A stretch of 64,000 nucleotides of DNA, from contig WGNL01000025.1 in NCBI GenBank assembly GCA_016124585.1, positions 1 through 64,000 of the forward strand. The letters run 5' to 3'. The notes beneath the pieces are model-generated. The model made no database searches and was not told the origin of the DNA. It saw only the letters and a list, made by a program, of their open reading frames with translations. The stretch is from Bacteroidota bacterium (GTDB lineage Bacteria; Bacteroidota; Bacteroidia; Chitinophagales; Saprospiraceae). Shown piece after piece: positions 1-9,145 of the stretch; positions within the stretch are counted from its first letter, which is position 1; each line of letters opens with the position of its first letter. The position numbers and the translations under genes were made by a program.

Positions 1-114
1 AGGGCCAGGGTCAGTAGGCTTGTACGAAAGGGGCTTTCATTCTCCAAGAAACTGGAAAACCATGTGGCTGCTTTACGATATTTCTTTTGGAGATATAATT
101 TAGAAAGGCAGCCT

Positions 115-122
115 TACATTTG
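115..122 (+). promoter_or_regulatory. Candidate -7 box (TACATTTG)
   Basis: TACATTTG matches the Bacteroidota -7 consensus TAnnTTTG and lies 18 bases before the chosen ATG at 141. A TTTG at 86-89 could be the -33 box, but the spacing of 25 is longer than the usual 19-21, so the call is weak. Confidence 0.35.
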
Positions 123-140
123 ATACACCGCCAAATTTTT

Positions 141-1175
141 ATGATGAATAAGTTACTTACCGTCTTTTTCTCCTTGTTTTTGCTTTGCCAATGTTCGGTG
201 CCCAAAAATTCCCAAACTGCTGACCATGGCAATTTTCGGGTTGCATTTTATAATGTGGAAAACCTGTTCGATACCATCGATGACCCAAATAAACCCGATG
301 AGGAATTTTTACCAGATAGCAAGAAACAGTGGACCCCCGATCGCTACCAATTGAAGCTTGACCATTTGGCCAAGGTGGTTGAAGGCATGGGCTACCCAGC
401 ACTCTTGGGTTTAGCTGAAGTGGAGAACGCAACTGTATTGGAGGATTTTTGTAAAAAAACGAGCCTGAAATCACATGATTATGGATTTGTGCATTACGAG
501 TCTCCCGATTTCAGAGGCATTGATGTGGCCCTGCTCTACAAAAAAAGTATGTTCACCGTAACGGCCTCTGACACGATCCGAATCAAGTTTCCAGCAGAAT
601 TGATTCCTGATATTCCTGATTACACTACCCGTGATTTATTGGTGGTGGAGGGCAAATTTGCTGGCAATGAAAAACTGAATATAATCGTAGCGCACATGCC
701 TTCGAGGAGTGGGGGACAGAAAGAATCAGAGCCTAAGCGTTTGTACGTTGCTACGCAAATTGGCAAAAAAGTGGCGGAGATTTTCAAGCAGGATGCAAAT
801 GCCAACATCATCGTGATGGGCGATATGAATGATGAGCCAACTGACCCAAGCATTTTGCAAAATATTGATGCACATCCCCTTGCTAGTCAGCTTGACGCCA
901 AAACGATGTACAACTGTTTTTATCAGTTAAAGCAAAATGGTTTGGGGAGTTATCGCTACAAGGGCAATTGGAATATGCTTGACCAAATCATTTTGTCCAC
1001 TAATTTAATTAAGGGAGATAAGGAATTGAAATATAAAAGCTCCGTTATTTTTCAACAAGAGTGGATGATGTACAAGGATGATAAATATGGCGTTGCACCC
1101 AGCAGGACGTATGGAGGCGACCGCTATTTTGGGGGTTATAGCGACCATTTACCCGTTTACGTGGAGTTGAAATAA
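141..1175 (+). CDS. Endonuclease/exonuclease/phosphatase family lipoprotein
   Basis: A 344-residue protein of the EEP fold (metal-dependent phosphodiesterase or nuclease). An N-terminal hydrophobic segment ends in a lipobox-like LLCQC, so it is probably a lipoprotein acting outside the cytoplasm. EEP landmarks appear in order: FYNVENLFDT near the N terminus, LAEVEN (metal-binding Glu), DVALLYK, AHMPSRSGG (catalytic His region), GDMNDEP (Asp/Asn pair) and a terminal SDHLPVYVEL. Length and motif spacing fit the secreted Bacteroidota EEP proteins. Start: reading can extend to a TTG at 120, but the ATG at 141 gives a cleaner signal peptide; ATG 144 is also possible. It converges with the next gene, with five bases between the stops. 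The substrate cannot be told from sequence; DNA, RNA or lipid phosphates are all possible. Confidence 0.85.
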   Translation: MMNKLLTVFFSLFLLCQCSVPKNSQTADHGNFRVAFYNVENLFDTIDDPNKPDEEFLPDSKKQWTPDRYQLKLDHLAKVVEGMGYPALLGLAEVENATVLEDFCKKTSLKSHDYGFVHYESPDFRGIDVALLYKKSMFTVTASDTIRIKFPAELIPDIPDYTTRDLLVVEGKFAGNEKLNIIVAHMPSRSGGQKESEPKRLYVATQIGKKVAEIFKQDANANIIVMGDMNDEPTDPSILQNIDAHPLASQLDAKTMYNCFYQLKQNGLGSYRYKGNWNMLDQIILSTNLIKGDKELKYKSSVIFQQEWMMYKDDKYGVAPSRTYGGDRYFGGYSDHLPVYVELK

Positions 1176-1180
1176 GGGGA

Positions 1181-4100
1181 TTATTGCCCGGCTTTTTTCA
1201 GTTTTCGTTGTTCTTGCTTCTTTTTTCTACCTTCGAAAAGTTCACTGAAAGAATCGAATTCACGCTTGTAATTGAGTGCAATTCCGCCACGCTTTCGAAA
1301 TCCACCTGTAAAATCTGCCTCAGTGTCACCGTATGCTTTTAGCTTGAGACGGCGGTCTTTTGTAAGCACATATTCAATGGTAAACTCACCGCCTAGCACG
1401 CCATTGTTTCCAGTAAAAGCCTCATTTCCAAAATTGCCACCAGCTTGCACGGAAATCCGGTCGTTGACGATGACTTTTAGTCTGGTGCGTAGTTCATTGT
1501 TGGTATAACTTGTTGTCGGGTTGTTTGGGTCGAAATTATTGGAAGTGTAGCGATTATAAGAAATGTCGAAGTCAATGCCCTGAATGAGTTTTTTACCCGT
1601 CAAAAATTCCATTATAAAATCCGTGAAATAAATGGAAAGCTGGTTGGACAGCATTTCACTCACGGTGTTGATGCCAACGTCACCTGCTTGGATGGTGTAA
1701 CCTGAAGGCAAAAACTGGCCTAACATCAACAGACCGAATACCTGTCGGTTGAGTTCGTTGGGGTCAAGCCTAACAGTTCTCATTTTACTTTCTGCATAGT
1801 TTTTCAGCTCTGAATCAAGGTTAGGGAACGAAATGTCAAAAGCAATATCAGGTTTGAGCAATTGCCCTGTCAATTGCATGGTAAGGTTGACGGGCGTACT
1901 GTTGCGGGCAATGTCTTGCGCTTCCTGAGAGGCTGTCGTTGTAAGGTATTCGGCAATAAAACTATAGACCGAAGTTGATAATCCAGAATAAGTTGCATCA
2001 ATATTGATGACGGCTTCGTAAGGATTGCCAGACCAAGAAATTGTGCCGCCAGGCTCCACCACGAAAGGCTTGTTCAGCCCAAGTTTCATCAAGGTAAACA
2101 AATAATTGCCCGTCTCAACTGTGTAGGTGCCACTCATGTCGAATGCACCATGACGGTCCAAGGAAACTAATAATGAACCAGAACCGGTGCCTTCCAATTT
2201 ATCCCCCCAGGCACGGTCAAAAATCACTTCCATTTTTGCAACAGGAGTGATGTCCACATCAAAAAGCATGTTCAAACCACGTGCTTCGGCTGCCGATTCA
2301 GTTTCGTTGCCACCTGTCTCAGTTTCAAGCGTTGGTTTTGTGAATTCAATAAAGTGGTTGTTGTTGGAAACAGTAGTACCTGTCATCGGGAGGTGCATTT
2401 CCGTCAATTCGGAAGTGGTTGCGCTCACATACAGGCTTGGTTGTGCAAAGCTTCCCGTGAATCGTACATATCCTGTCCCTAAAGCTCTACCATAAAAAAT
2501 CGGATTGTCTCGCTCCGTAGTTTCGAGGCCAAGAAATGGCCTGCCTGCTTCCGTTCGTATGGTCAAGTCAAGTCCGAAATTTTTCAAATGGTCATGGGTG
2601 ATTCCGCCGTCCAATTGGGCCTTGTTGTTGAAACGATCGTACACCCATGTATCTTTTGCATCAAAAATCCGATTGGTAATGGCCACCTGTCCTTCCGGAA
2701 TTCGATAGGTAACTTGTAAGGGTTTTATCGTAAATTCCACGTTAGACACTGTTGCATTGCCACTGATGTCCGGCATGGAGGGCACACCGCTGAAATGAAT
2801 GCCCGTAGCGCTCAAACTTCCTTTAGGGTTGAGTACTTCCGGCACAAAATAGTTGACGATTTTGACGGGGTATTTTTCAATGTCAATGTTGAAATCAAAG
2901 TATAGCGGTTCATTTTTTATCCATTTTCTTTTGGAAGTAGCCACAAATCCGGGAGGGTTGAAATAGCCATCGGCAGTAAGTAGGCTGGTATCTCCTTCAA
3001 TTGATAGGGTAGCAGTGATTGTTTCCTTTGGGCTATTGGCTGAGGCATCGACTCGCAGCACCCCATAATCGTCACCGTTGATTTTGAGGCTGTCGATGCG
3101 AAGCAGGGCCGACAAACCTTCAAATTTAAAAACGTTCTTAACCTTTGCCGTCAAGTCAGCTATTCCCCCAATTGTGTGTTTTTTGATTTCACGGATAAAT
3201 TCAAGCGAGTCTATTGGATAATTTTCCAATTCCAATTCCAGACCCTCATTCCTCACACTGTTGAGTTTAATGCTCCGCTTCCCTGAAGTCAACATGAAAT
3301 TTTCCGTTTCTACCTTACCGTTGCCAATTTCCAGATAGTTGTCGGTGTCCATTTGCCAAGTTTCATTCAGCACTACCAGGTCACTAGGCTTGAAACTGAT
3401 TCGGTAGGCATCGTCACCTTGCAAAGACAAAACCCCATTGATATTGATGTTATCAAGTATTTTGTAAAAATTGGAGGAAATGAGCAAGAACTCCAAGGTG
3501 TCAGTATAAATGGAGCCAATAATCGAAACTGGTGAAAGCTTCTGGGTTTCACTAAAAGCGGTTTCAATCACACCAATTTGAACACTTCCTTCAGGGCCAT
3601 TTAGTTTGCTCCGCAAATACACATCCTTAAATTTAATGTTTTGGTACTCCCATGCTGGTACTTCCACTTCGATATTGGCCTTGTTTGCAAAGCCATCAAA
3701 ATTGCCCTTGACGGAGGAAGCATCAAATCCCTTTAAGTCTTCTTCAAAAAAATTAACCAGGTTTTGAAGCTGATAGACCTGAAAATTGAAGTCAAATTTT
3801 GCAGTATCCCGAACGGGTTCAGGTATTTTGAGTTTTAATCGCTCTGCTAGATGTGGGTAGTTCGTGTAAACAAAATTGGAGATTTGAGCTGGGATTTTCT
3901 CGATGTCAAAAACACCATTCACGGAAAGGTCGCCCAAGCTTGATTTAAGAGTAAAAACCTTTTCTGACCTATCCAACAACCAACCTGAGGTGAGCATGGC
4001 AGAGTCTATCGAAAGGCTATCTTTTCTGTTTTTGACTATCTGAAAATCAGTTACTTGTGCAGTTCCCATGATGTCAGACAAACGCTTGCCAACCAGTTTC

Positions 4101-6097
4101 ATGTCCACATTCCCAAAAAACTGCAAGTCCTTGGAAGTCAGGTTCAGCGGACGCATATCCAGTTTTTTCACATTCGCCTTGAAGTCAAAACTTGGAAGTG
4201 AGTCTGTGAAATTCACATTACCACCAAATACCAGATCGATGTTACCATCATTGATGCTGAAATCTCCCATGAAACTGTTCCGCTGGAGTTGGCCCTTAAT
4301 GTTCGCATTGCGGTATTTGTAGCCTTTGAAAACCAAGCTGTCAACTACACCTTCAAGTTCAGCCGAGACCGTATTCAGCGTCAACCCAACCCCTTTTTTT
4401 ACATGGGAGCCAAGCGTCACTTTGCCAAAGTCCGAGTTGTCCGTCCAAGCGCCGAGGTTGAAATCATAGAGGTACAAGTCACCAGAGTAACGGGCTTTTT
4501 CCTTACCTTCTCTGAGTTTAAGGTTCATGAACATTTCAGCACGGCCGATATCTGTTTTCAGTTTGCCATCCGCCACGAAGTCAACGAAGAAGCCGTCGAA
4601 TTTTCCGCTAAAATCAAGGTTGCCAAGTTTTTCAAAATTGGGAGGTGGGTTAAATTTTGGAATTAACTTTTTGAGCGTCCGCACGTTTGTGTGCAGTTGC
4701 TTAAGGTTAAGGTGGAGGAATTGTTCATCAGGTACAGCTAGGTTGAGTGTACTGAAACTACCTTCAATATCAAGCCCATCGGCCATGTTTATTTTGAGGT
4801 TTTTGCCATCAAGTCGGTTCACTGGCCCTTTTATCGTGCCGTCCAAGTTGACCACTTGGTACTTATTTTCCTTGAAAAATGGGTTGTTTTCAAGCGCTGG
4901 CGCAAACTTCATGATGTCCTGCAAAGCAACTTGTGAATTATGAAAACGGCCTTCCATTTTCACTTCGTTCACAAAATCTTCCCATGCTGTGTAGGAGCCG
5001 CTATAACGGAAAATGAGTGTGTCGCCTAGTTCGGTGTAGGGAGTTTTGAGGTTGACATCGTAGAGTTCCATGCCACGGCAAGAAAGCGCAGCTTGCTTGG
5101 CGGATAAGTTTTCAAGGATGAAACCTGTGGTGTCCCGCAATGAAATCTTTTCCACTTCCCCGGCAAACTCTAAGTCAGAGAACCTGAAGTCGTTGAAGTG
5201 GACTTCAATGTCCAAGATGTCCAAGTAATTGTAATTCAGTAAGTTTTCAGGGGTGAGCCGCTGTGGTTCATTGCGCAAGTTGCGAAGCGAAAAACGTCCG
5301 CCGCTCAAGTCAACATTGTCAATTTGGATGACCAATTTGGCAGTATCAGAGCTAGATTCTTCAGCTACGTTTACAACTGGCAGTTTTGTAGGTGGAAGGG
5401 GAAATGCGGTGGTCAGCGTGATTTTCACATTGGGGTTGTCCAATTCAAAATCGCTGAGATGTAATTGCTTGCCAGCTAAATCAAAATCATTGAAATGCCC
5501 TTCAGCATGGGCCAAGTACACATCAAAGAGCTCCCCCTTAACCGCATCTGGCTTTACAAAATGTACTCGATCTAAGTAGAGATGCCTCAGGTCAAATTGA
5601 AAAGGGGGCTTTTCGCTTTTTTCCTTTTGTTTTTTAGGAGAAAAATAGTCGGCAATGAATTGATAATTGAAATCTTTTTGATTGACTTTACGACTAATAT
5701 TGACTGTAGCGTCAGTCAGTTGCAAGGATTCGATTTTGAATTTGCGGAGCAACAAATCAAACACACCTGAATGCCGAATTTCAAGTGCGCCGGCATACAT
5801 CAGGGTATCGTGGCTAAGGTCTTCGAGGTAAAAATTATCAAGATTTATTTTGTTCAAAATGCCGAGGTGGACTTTTCCAACCGAAACTGTGGTATTCCAT
5901 TCCTTAGAAAGGTAGGCTGTGAGTTTTTGTGCTGCTTTGTTTTGAACCCAAGGGATTTGAAAAATCAGAACAGGCAAAAGGAAAATGACCAGCAGCGTCT
6001 GAACGAGCCGTCGAATTATCAAGGGCAGTAAACGCCGCCACTTTTTGCGACTATTACCAATATCTTGATTTTCAGCCTTTTGCGTAGGGTCTTCCAT
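1181..6097 (-). CDS. TamB-like translocation/assembly module protein
   Basis: A 1638-residue protein with one N-terminal membrane helix (about residues 29-50) after a basic cytosolic tail, then a very long repetitive beta-rich region of AsmA/TamB type. The C-terminal 450 residues have the DUF490/TamB character, including GTGYVRFTGSF, GTYTVETGNYLF, NPNELNRQVFGLLMLGQF and a final region resembling beta-barrel strands. TamB-like proteins bridge the inner and outer membranes and are implicated in outer-membrane protein assembly or phospholipid transport; Bacteroidota versions are usually 1400-1700 residues. No BamA/TamA partner is in the window. The thioesterase gene lies upstream on the same strand with a gap of 96 bases, so co-transcription is possible. 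The family call is firm; its exact job here is inferred. Confidence 0.85.
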   Translation of the reverse strand: MEDPTQKAENQDIGNSRKKWRRLLPLIIRRLVQTLLVIFLLPVLIFQIPWVQNKAAQKLTAYLSKEWNTTVSVGKVHLGILNKINLDNFYLEDLSHDTLMYAGALEIRHSGVFDLLLRKFKIESLQLTDATVNISRKVNQKDFNYQFIADYFSPKKQKEKSEKPPFQFDLRHLYLDRVHFVKPDAVKGELFDVYLAHAEGHFNDFDLAGKQLHLSDFELDNPNVKITLTTAFPLPPTKLPVVNVAEESSSDTAKLVIQIDNVDLSGGRFSLRNLRNEPQRLTPENLLNYNYLDILDIEVHFNDFRFSDLEFAGEVEKISLRDTTGFILENLSAKQAALSCRGMELYDVNLKTPYTELGDTLIFRYSGSYTAWEDFVNEVKMEGRFHNSQVALQDIMKFAPALENNPFFKENKYQVVNLDGTIKGPVNRLDGKNLKINMADGLDIEGSFSTLNLAVPDEQFLHLNLKQLHTNVRTLKKLIPKFNPPPNFEKLGNLDFSGKFDGFFVDFVADGKLKTDIGRAEMFMNLKLREGKEKARYSGDLYLYDFNLGAWTDNSDFGKVTLGSHVKKGVGLTLNTVSAELEGVVDSLVFKGYKYRNANIKGQLQRNSFMGDFSINDGNIDLVFGGNVNFTDSLPSFDFKANVKKLDMRPLNLTSKDLQFFGNVDMKLVGKRLSDIMGTAQVTDFQIVKNRKDSLSIDSAMLTSGWLLDRSEKVFTLKSSLGDLSVNGVFDIEKIPAQISNFVYTNYPHLAERLKLKIPEPVRDTAKFDFNFQVYQLQNLVNFFEEDLKGFDASSVKGNFDGFANKANIEVEVPAWEYQNIKFKDVYLRSKLNGPEGSVQIGVIETAFSETQKLSPVSIIGSIYTDTLEFLLISSNFYKILDNININGVLSLQGDDAYRISFKPSDLVVLNETWQMDTDNYLEIGNGKVETENFMLTSGKRSIKLNSVRNEGLELELENYPIDSLEFIREIKKHTIGGIADLTAKVKNVFKFEGLSALLRIDSLKINGDDYGVLRVDASANSPKETITATLSIEGDTSLLTADGYFNPPGFVATSKRKWIKNEPLYFDFNIDIEKYPVKIVNYFVPEVLNPKGSLSATGIHFSGVPSMPDISGNATVSNVEFTIKPLQVTYRIPEGQVAITNRIFDAKDTWVYDRFNNKAQLDGGITHDHLKNFGLDLTIRTEAGRPFLGLETTERDNPIFYGRALGTGYVRFTGSFAQPSLYVSATTSELTEMHLPMTGTTVSNNNHFIEFTKPTLETETGGNETESAAEARGLNMLFDVDITPVAKMEVIFDRAWGDKLEGTGSGSLLVSLDRHGAFDMSGTYTVETGNYLFTLMKLGLNKPFVVEPGGTISWSGNPYEAVINIDATYSGLSTSVYSFIAEYLTTTASQEAQDIARNSTPVNLTMQLTGQLLKPDIAFDISFPNLDSELKNYAESKMRTVRLDPNELNRQVFGLLMLGQFLPSGYTIQAGDVGINTVSEMLSNQLSIYFTDFIMEFLTGKKLIQGIDFDISYNRYTSNNFDPNNPTTSYTNNELRTRLKVIVNDRISVQAGGNFGNEAFTGNNGVLGGEFTIEYVLTKDRRLKLKAYGDTEADFTGGFRKRGGIALNYKREFDSFSELFEGRKKKQEQRKLKKAGQ

Positions 6098-6193
6098 AAA
6101 AAGCGAATGGCGGTGACAGCTTGAGACTGTAGCCTGTATTAAACCCGAAGGTAAGGTACTTTTGTTTGCTGCTAAAAGTGATTTAACGAAAGT

Positions 6194-6646
6194 TTATGGA
6201 CGTGTTTCAGTGGCAGCGTTGGTAAGGCAATTTTCTTGGAAAAATGGTTGCAGCAACCCGGTGAAAAATGTCGGCGCTGGGATGGGGCGCATGGTGTTCA
6301 TGTCCACAAATACCAAGCGAACACGACCCCCATTCACGATTTTTTTAGCTTCATTGATGACCTCTACATAGAAAACCATGTGTTTATCCGTAGGCATTTC
6401 TCGCAACGTGGTGCGGATAGTGAGCATCTCATCGTAGCGAGCAGGACGAACATACCGCATTTCCAAGGATGCTACAGGAAGCATTACTCGGTATTTCTCC
6501 TCCATTTCCTGATAGGTCATTCCGAGCGCACGAAGCATCTCACAGCGTCCGATTTCGTAATAATCTACGTACCGACCGTGGTACAGATAACCCATCTGGT
6601 CTATTTCGCTGTAGCGAACCCGCTTTTGGCATTCAAAAACGTACAT
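6194..6646 (-). CDS. Acyl-CoA thioesterase, YbgC/4HBT family
   Basis: A 150-residue hot-dog-fold protein. The N-terminal stretch RYSEIDQMGYLYHGRYVDYY contains the 4HBT signature, with a catalytic Asp (in EIDQMG) followed by a conserved Tyr/His cluster. Further on, EMRYVRPARYDE and GRVRLVFVDMNTMRP match the YbgC/FadM branch. These enzymes hydrolyse acyl-CoA thioesters in the cytoplasm; YbgC in other phyla is linked to the Tol-Pal envelope system. No tol genes are visible, so the substrate is not assigned. The protein is of normal family length with an ATG start. It precedes the TamB-like gene on the same strand, so an envelope-related role is possible but unproven. Confidence 0.85.
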   Translation of the reverse strand: MYVFECQKRVRYSEIDQMGYLYHGRYVDYYEIGRCEMLRALGMTYQEMEEKYRVMLPVASLEMRYVRPARYDEMLTIRTTLREMPTDKHMVFYVEVINEAKKIVNGGRVRLVFVDMNTMRPIPAPTFFTGLLQPFFQENCLTNAATETRP

Positions 6647-6801
6647 TTATTTAAGTTAGGCTTATGGTCAAAACGGCTGGCCACATCGGAAGTTCAACCC
6701 GGATTTTCCTGACACAAAATTTGAATTATTGGGCGCTAAGGTAACCAAGTTTATGAGTTTGATGATTTCAAGTAAGCATTTTCGGACTGAGAAATGGTTG
6801 C

Positions 6802-7899
6802 TTACCGTCTTCTCCGCTTGTTGTTTTTGTAGTCCAAAAACACGAATTCACCCAAGCCTTGCAAGTTTGAATAGAATGCTTTGCCGTTGTTCGCCTTTGT
6901 AAATTGGTCCACAAAATTTACCAAATAAGGGTCACGAGCAATCATGAAAGTGGTGATAGGAATGCTCATTTTGCGGCATTTGGTCGCCAAATTCAAGGTG
7001 CGGGTGACGATTGTGCGGTCAAGTCCAAAGCTGTTCTGGTAATATTTCTTACCTTTTTTAATGCAGGTCGGTTTCCCATCCGTAATCATGAAAATCTGCT
7101 TGTTTGGATTTCTGCGCTTTTTCAAAAGTTCCATAGCCAGCTCCAAACCGGCAACAGTATTGGTGTGGTAAGGTCCCACTTCTAGGTATGGCAGGTCTTT
7201 GATTTCAATTTGCCAAGCGTCATTTCCGAAGACCAAAATATCTAGTGTGTCCTTCGGATAGCGTGTCGTGATGAGTTCCGACAATGCCAGCGCCACTTTT
7301 TTTGCAGGCGTGATACGGTCTTCACCATAGAGTATCATCGAGTGTGAAATGTCAATCATTAACACCGTACTTGTTTGGCTTTGGTAAAAAGTCTCTTGCA
7401 CTTCCAAATCCTCAGGTGTCAATTGGAATTCCTCTATTCCATGGTTGATATGTGCATTACGCAGGCTCTCTGAAACTGCAATGGTGTCAAGTCTGTCGCC
7501 GAACTCGTAGGGTCGGAGTTCAGTTGCCTGTTCATCACCCCGCCCATCAAACTTGGTAGAGTGGTTGCCAAGTTTTGTCTTTTTCAACTTTCCAAATACC
7601 TCATCCAATGCGTTGCGCCGCAACGCAATTTCCATTTTGGAGGTTGGAACATAACCGGGCATGCCGCTCACTTCTCCTGAAGTGATGTACCCGTTGTCTA
7701 TCAAGTCTTGGATGAAATCGGCCATGCCATACTCGTCATTCGTGAGTTTGTACTTTCGGTCGATCTCAGTCAACCATGAAAGTGCCTCGCTCACATTCCC
7801 CGAAGTATGTAGCAGCAGCTCCTGAAAAAGCTTCAATAGTTTGTCAAAAATGGAACCTTCGTCTTCTGGGATGTATTCTGAAAATTGCCAACCTAGCAT
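6802..7899 (-). CDS. VWA domain-containing protein
   Basis: A 365-residue cytosolic protein with no signal peptide. The N-terminal 170 residues are helical; the C-terminal half is a von Willebrand A domain. The metal-ion-dependent adhesion site is visible as MIDISHSM (DxSxS), with a downstream threonine region (YHTNTVAG) and FMITDGKPT. It ends in a basic tail KNNKRRRR. This architecture resembles VWA proteins encoded beside MoxR-like or magnesium-chelatase-like AAA ATPases, where the VWA subunit helps insert metal or remodel complexes. No such ATPase is in the window, so the partner is unknown. Flanking genes are on the same strand with gaps of about 80-155 bases. The domain call is firm and the role is not assigned. 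Confidence 0.85.
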   Translation of the reverse strand: MLGWQFSEYIPEDEGSIFDKLLKLFQELLLHTSGNVSEALSWLTEIDRKYKLTNDEYGMADFIQDLIDNGYITSGEVSGMPGYVPTSKMEIALRRNALDEVFGKLKKTKLGNHSTKFDGRGDEQATELRPYEFGDRLDTIAVSESLRNAHINHGIEEFQLTPEDLEVQETFYQSQTSTVLMIDISHSMILYGEDRITPAKKVALALSELITTRYPKDTLDILVFGNDAWQIEIKDLPYLEVGPYHTNTVAGLELAMELLKKRRNPNKQIFMITDGKPTCIKKGKKYYQNSFGLDRTIVTRTLNLATKCRKMSIPITTFMIARDPYLVNFVDQFTKANNGKAFYSNLQGLGEFVFLDYKNNKRRRR

Positions 7900-7979
7900 G
7901 TAGTGGAATTTGGAAATTATAAAATTGAAAGTTTGGGTTTTGGGAAATAGGACAAGTTTAGGGCGCTTTTTGTTTCAAA

Positions 7980-8858
7980 TCAAATGGAAGTTTCTATGCT
8001 GCGCAATTTCCTCTTGCGTTTTTCCAGCCAAATAATTCTTGACGCCAGCGCAATGACGATGATGGCACCACCAATTATAGCGCCTAGCGAGGGTTTTTCT
8101 CCATAAAAAATAAGTACCCAAACGGGATTCAAGATAGGTTCTAACATGGCAAGCAACGCCCCTTCAATTGCAAGCACCCTTTTGAGACCGAAGGTGAAAA
8201 GCACAAAACCCAGCCCGAGCTGGAAAACTCCCAGCCAACCTAGCATGGCAGCTTCTGGCAAGGTAGGTAGCGGAGATTGCAACAACCACGGCAGGCCGAC
8301 TAGTGCCATCATCACGTTCCCCCAGAAAATGGCGGCGGGTTGCCGCTCCGACCCGTTCAGCCGCTGCCCGATGAAGAGTGCTGCCATTAGAAAACCAGAC
8401 AAAAAAGCGATGAAATTGCCGAGCATACTGCCTGCCTTCAAGTCGCCTGCCACCAAAATGACCATGCCGATGATGCAGGTGAAAATGGTCACCACGTTTA
8501 CCCGCTGCATTTTTATATTAAAAAAATAAGGCTCGGCCAGCAGCACGTAAACGGTGCCGGTGTATTGAAGTAGGATGGAATTGGCTGCAGTCGTCAGTTT
8601 AGTTGAAACGACGAAACTCAAAACTAAAAGGCAGTAAAACAAGGCATTCAACCATGCCTGACCGTTCATTTGGAAGACTTTTTTGCGGAAAAAAACGAAG
8701 AAAACCGCCGCCGAGAGGAAGCTACGGTAGGAGAGAATGGTGTATGCGTCCTGCGGCAGAAGCTTTACAAAAACGCCACCTGTGCTCCAAAAAATGGCAG
8801 CTAAAATAATGGCAAAAATGCCTTGAAGATGGTCTGGTACGATTGATTTTGCGGTCAT
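7980..8858 (-). CDS. EamA/DMT-superfamily transporter
   Basis: A 292-residue, strongly hydrophobic protein with about ten predicted membrane helices arranged as two EamA repeats, as expected for drug/metabolite transporters. Recognisable pieces are IFWSTGGVFVKLL in helix 1, LTTAANSILLQYTGTVYVLL in the first repeat, and VFQLGLGFVLFTFGLKRVLA plus AMLEPILNPVWVLIFYGEKP in the second. The last is the typical conserved EamA segment. The protein ends with a basic cytosolic tail. The family exports or imports amino acids, nucleotide sugars or other small metabolites, and the substrate cannot be predicted. The start ATG gives an N-terminal region of normal length. Confidence 0.88.
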   Translation of the reverse strand: MTAKSIVPDHLQGIFAIILAAIFWSTGGVFVKLLPQDAYTILSYRSFLSAAVFFVFFRKKVFQMNGQAWLNALFYCLLVLSFVVSTKLTTAANSILLQYTGTVYVLLAEPYFFNIKMQRVNVVTIFTCIIGMVILVAGDLKAGSMLGNFIAFLSGFLMAALFIGQRLNGSERQPAAIFWGNVMMALVGLPWLLQSPLPTLPEAAMLGWLGVFQLGLGFVLFTFGLKRVLAIEGALLAMLEPILNPVWVLIFYGEKPSLGAIIGGAIIVIALASRIIWLEKRKRKLRSIETSI

Positions 8859-9113
8859 TTTTTAGGTTGAAAATCGCTGCAAATATTGATTTTTTGGGGT
8901 TAAAAATATTGGTCAATTTCTATTGTTTTAAGGCTAAATATGGCCAACCCAACATTCCTTGACTTGGTTGCTAATTTTTATTCAACATCCAAAAAAAGCT
9001 CTCAACATTTGCCGACGCTCTTGCCCGTATTCCCTTTCTTTGTGGCAAATTCTAACAGAATTGAAATTAGAGAAGCTAACCTGTTGATTGTCAGCAACCT
9101 GACTTTCCACTTC

Positions 9114-9141
9114 TCAATTTTCAATTTTCAATTTTCAATTC
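9114..9141 (+). repeat. TCAATTT heptamer repeat, 4 units
   Basis: Four consecutive 7-bp units (TCAATTT x3, then TCAATTC) end four bases before the transketolase ATG, joined by TAGC. The same heptamer sits before the sugar-kinase start (15890-15903) and in a gap near 58.35 kb. Confidence 0.8.
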
Positions 9142-9145
9142 TAGC

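Noticed and set aside
4289-4943. Plus-strand open frames within the TamB-like gene
   Set aside because: They are antisense to a long, coherent TamB-like protein and lack family features.
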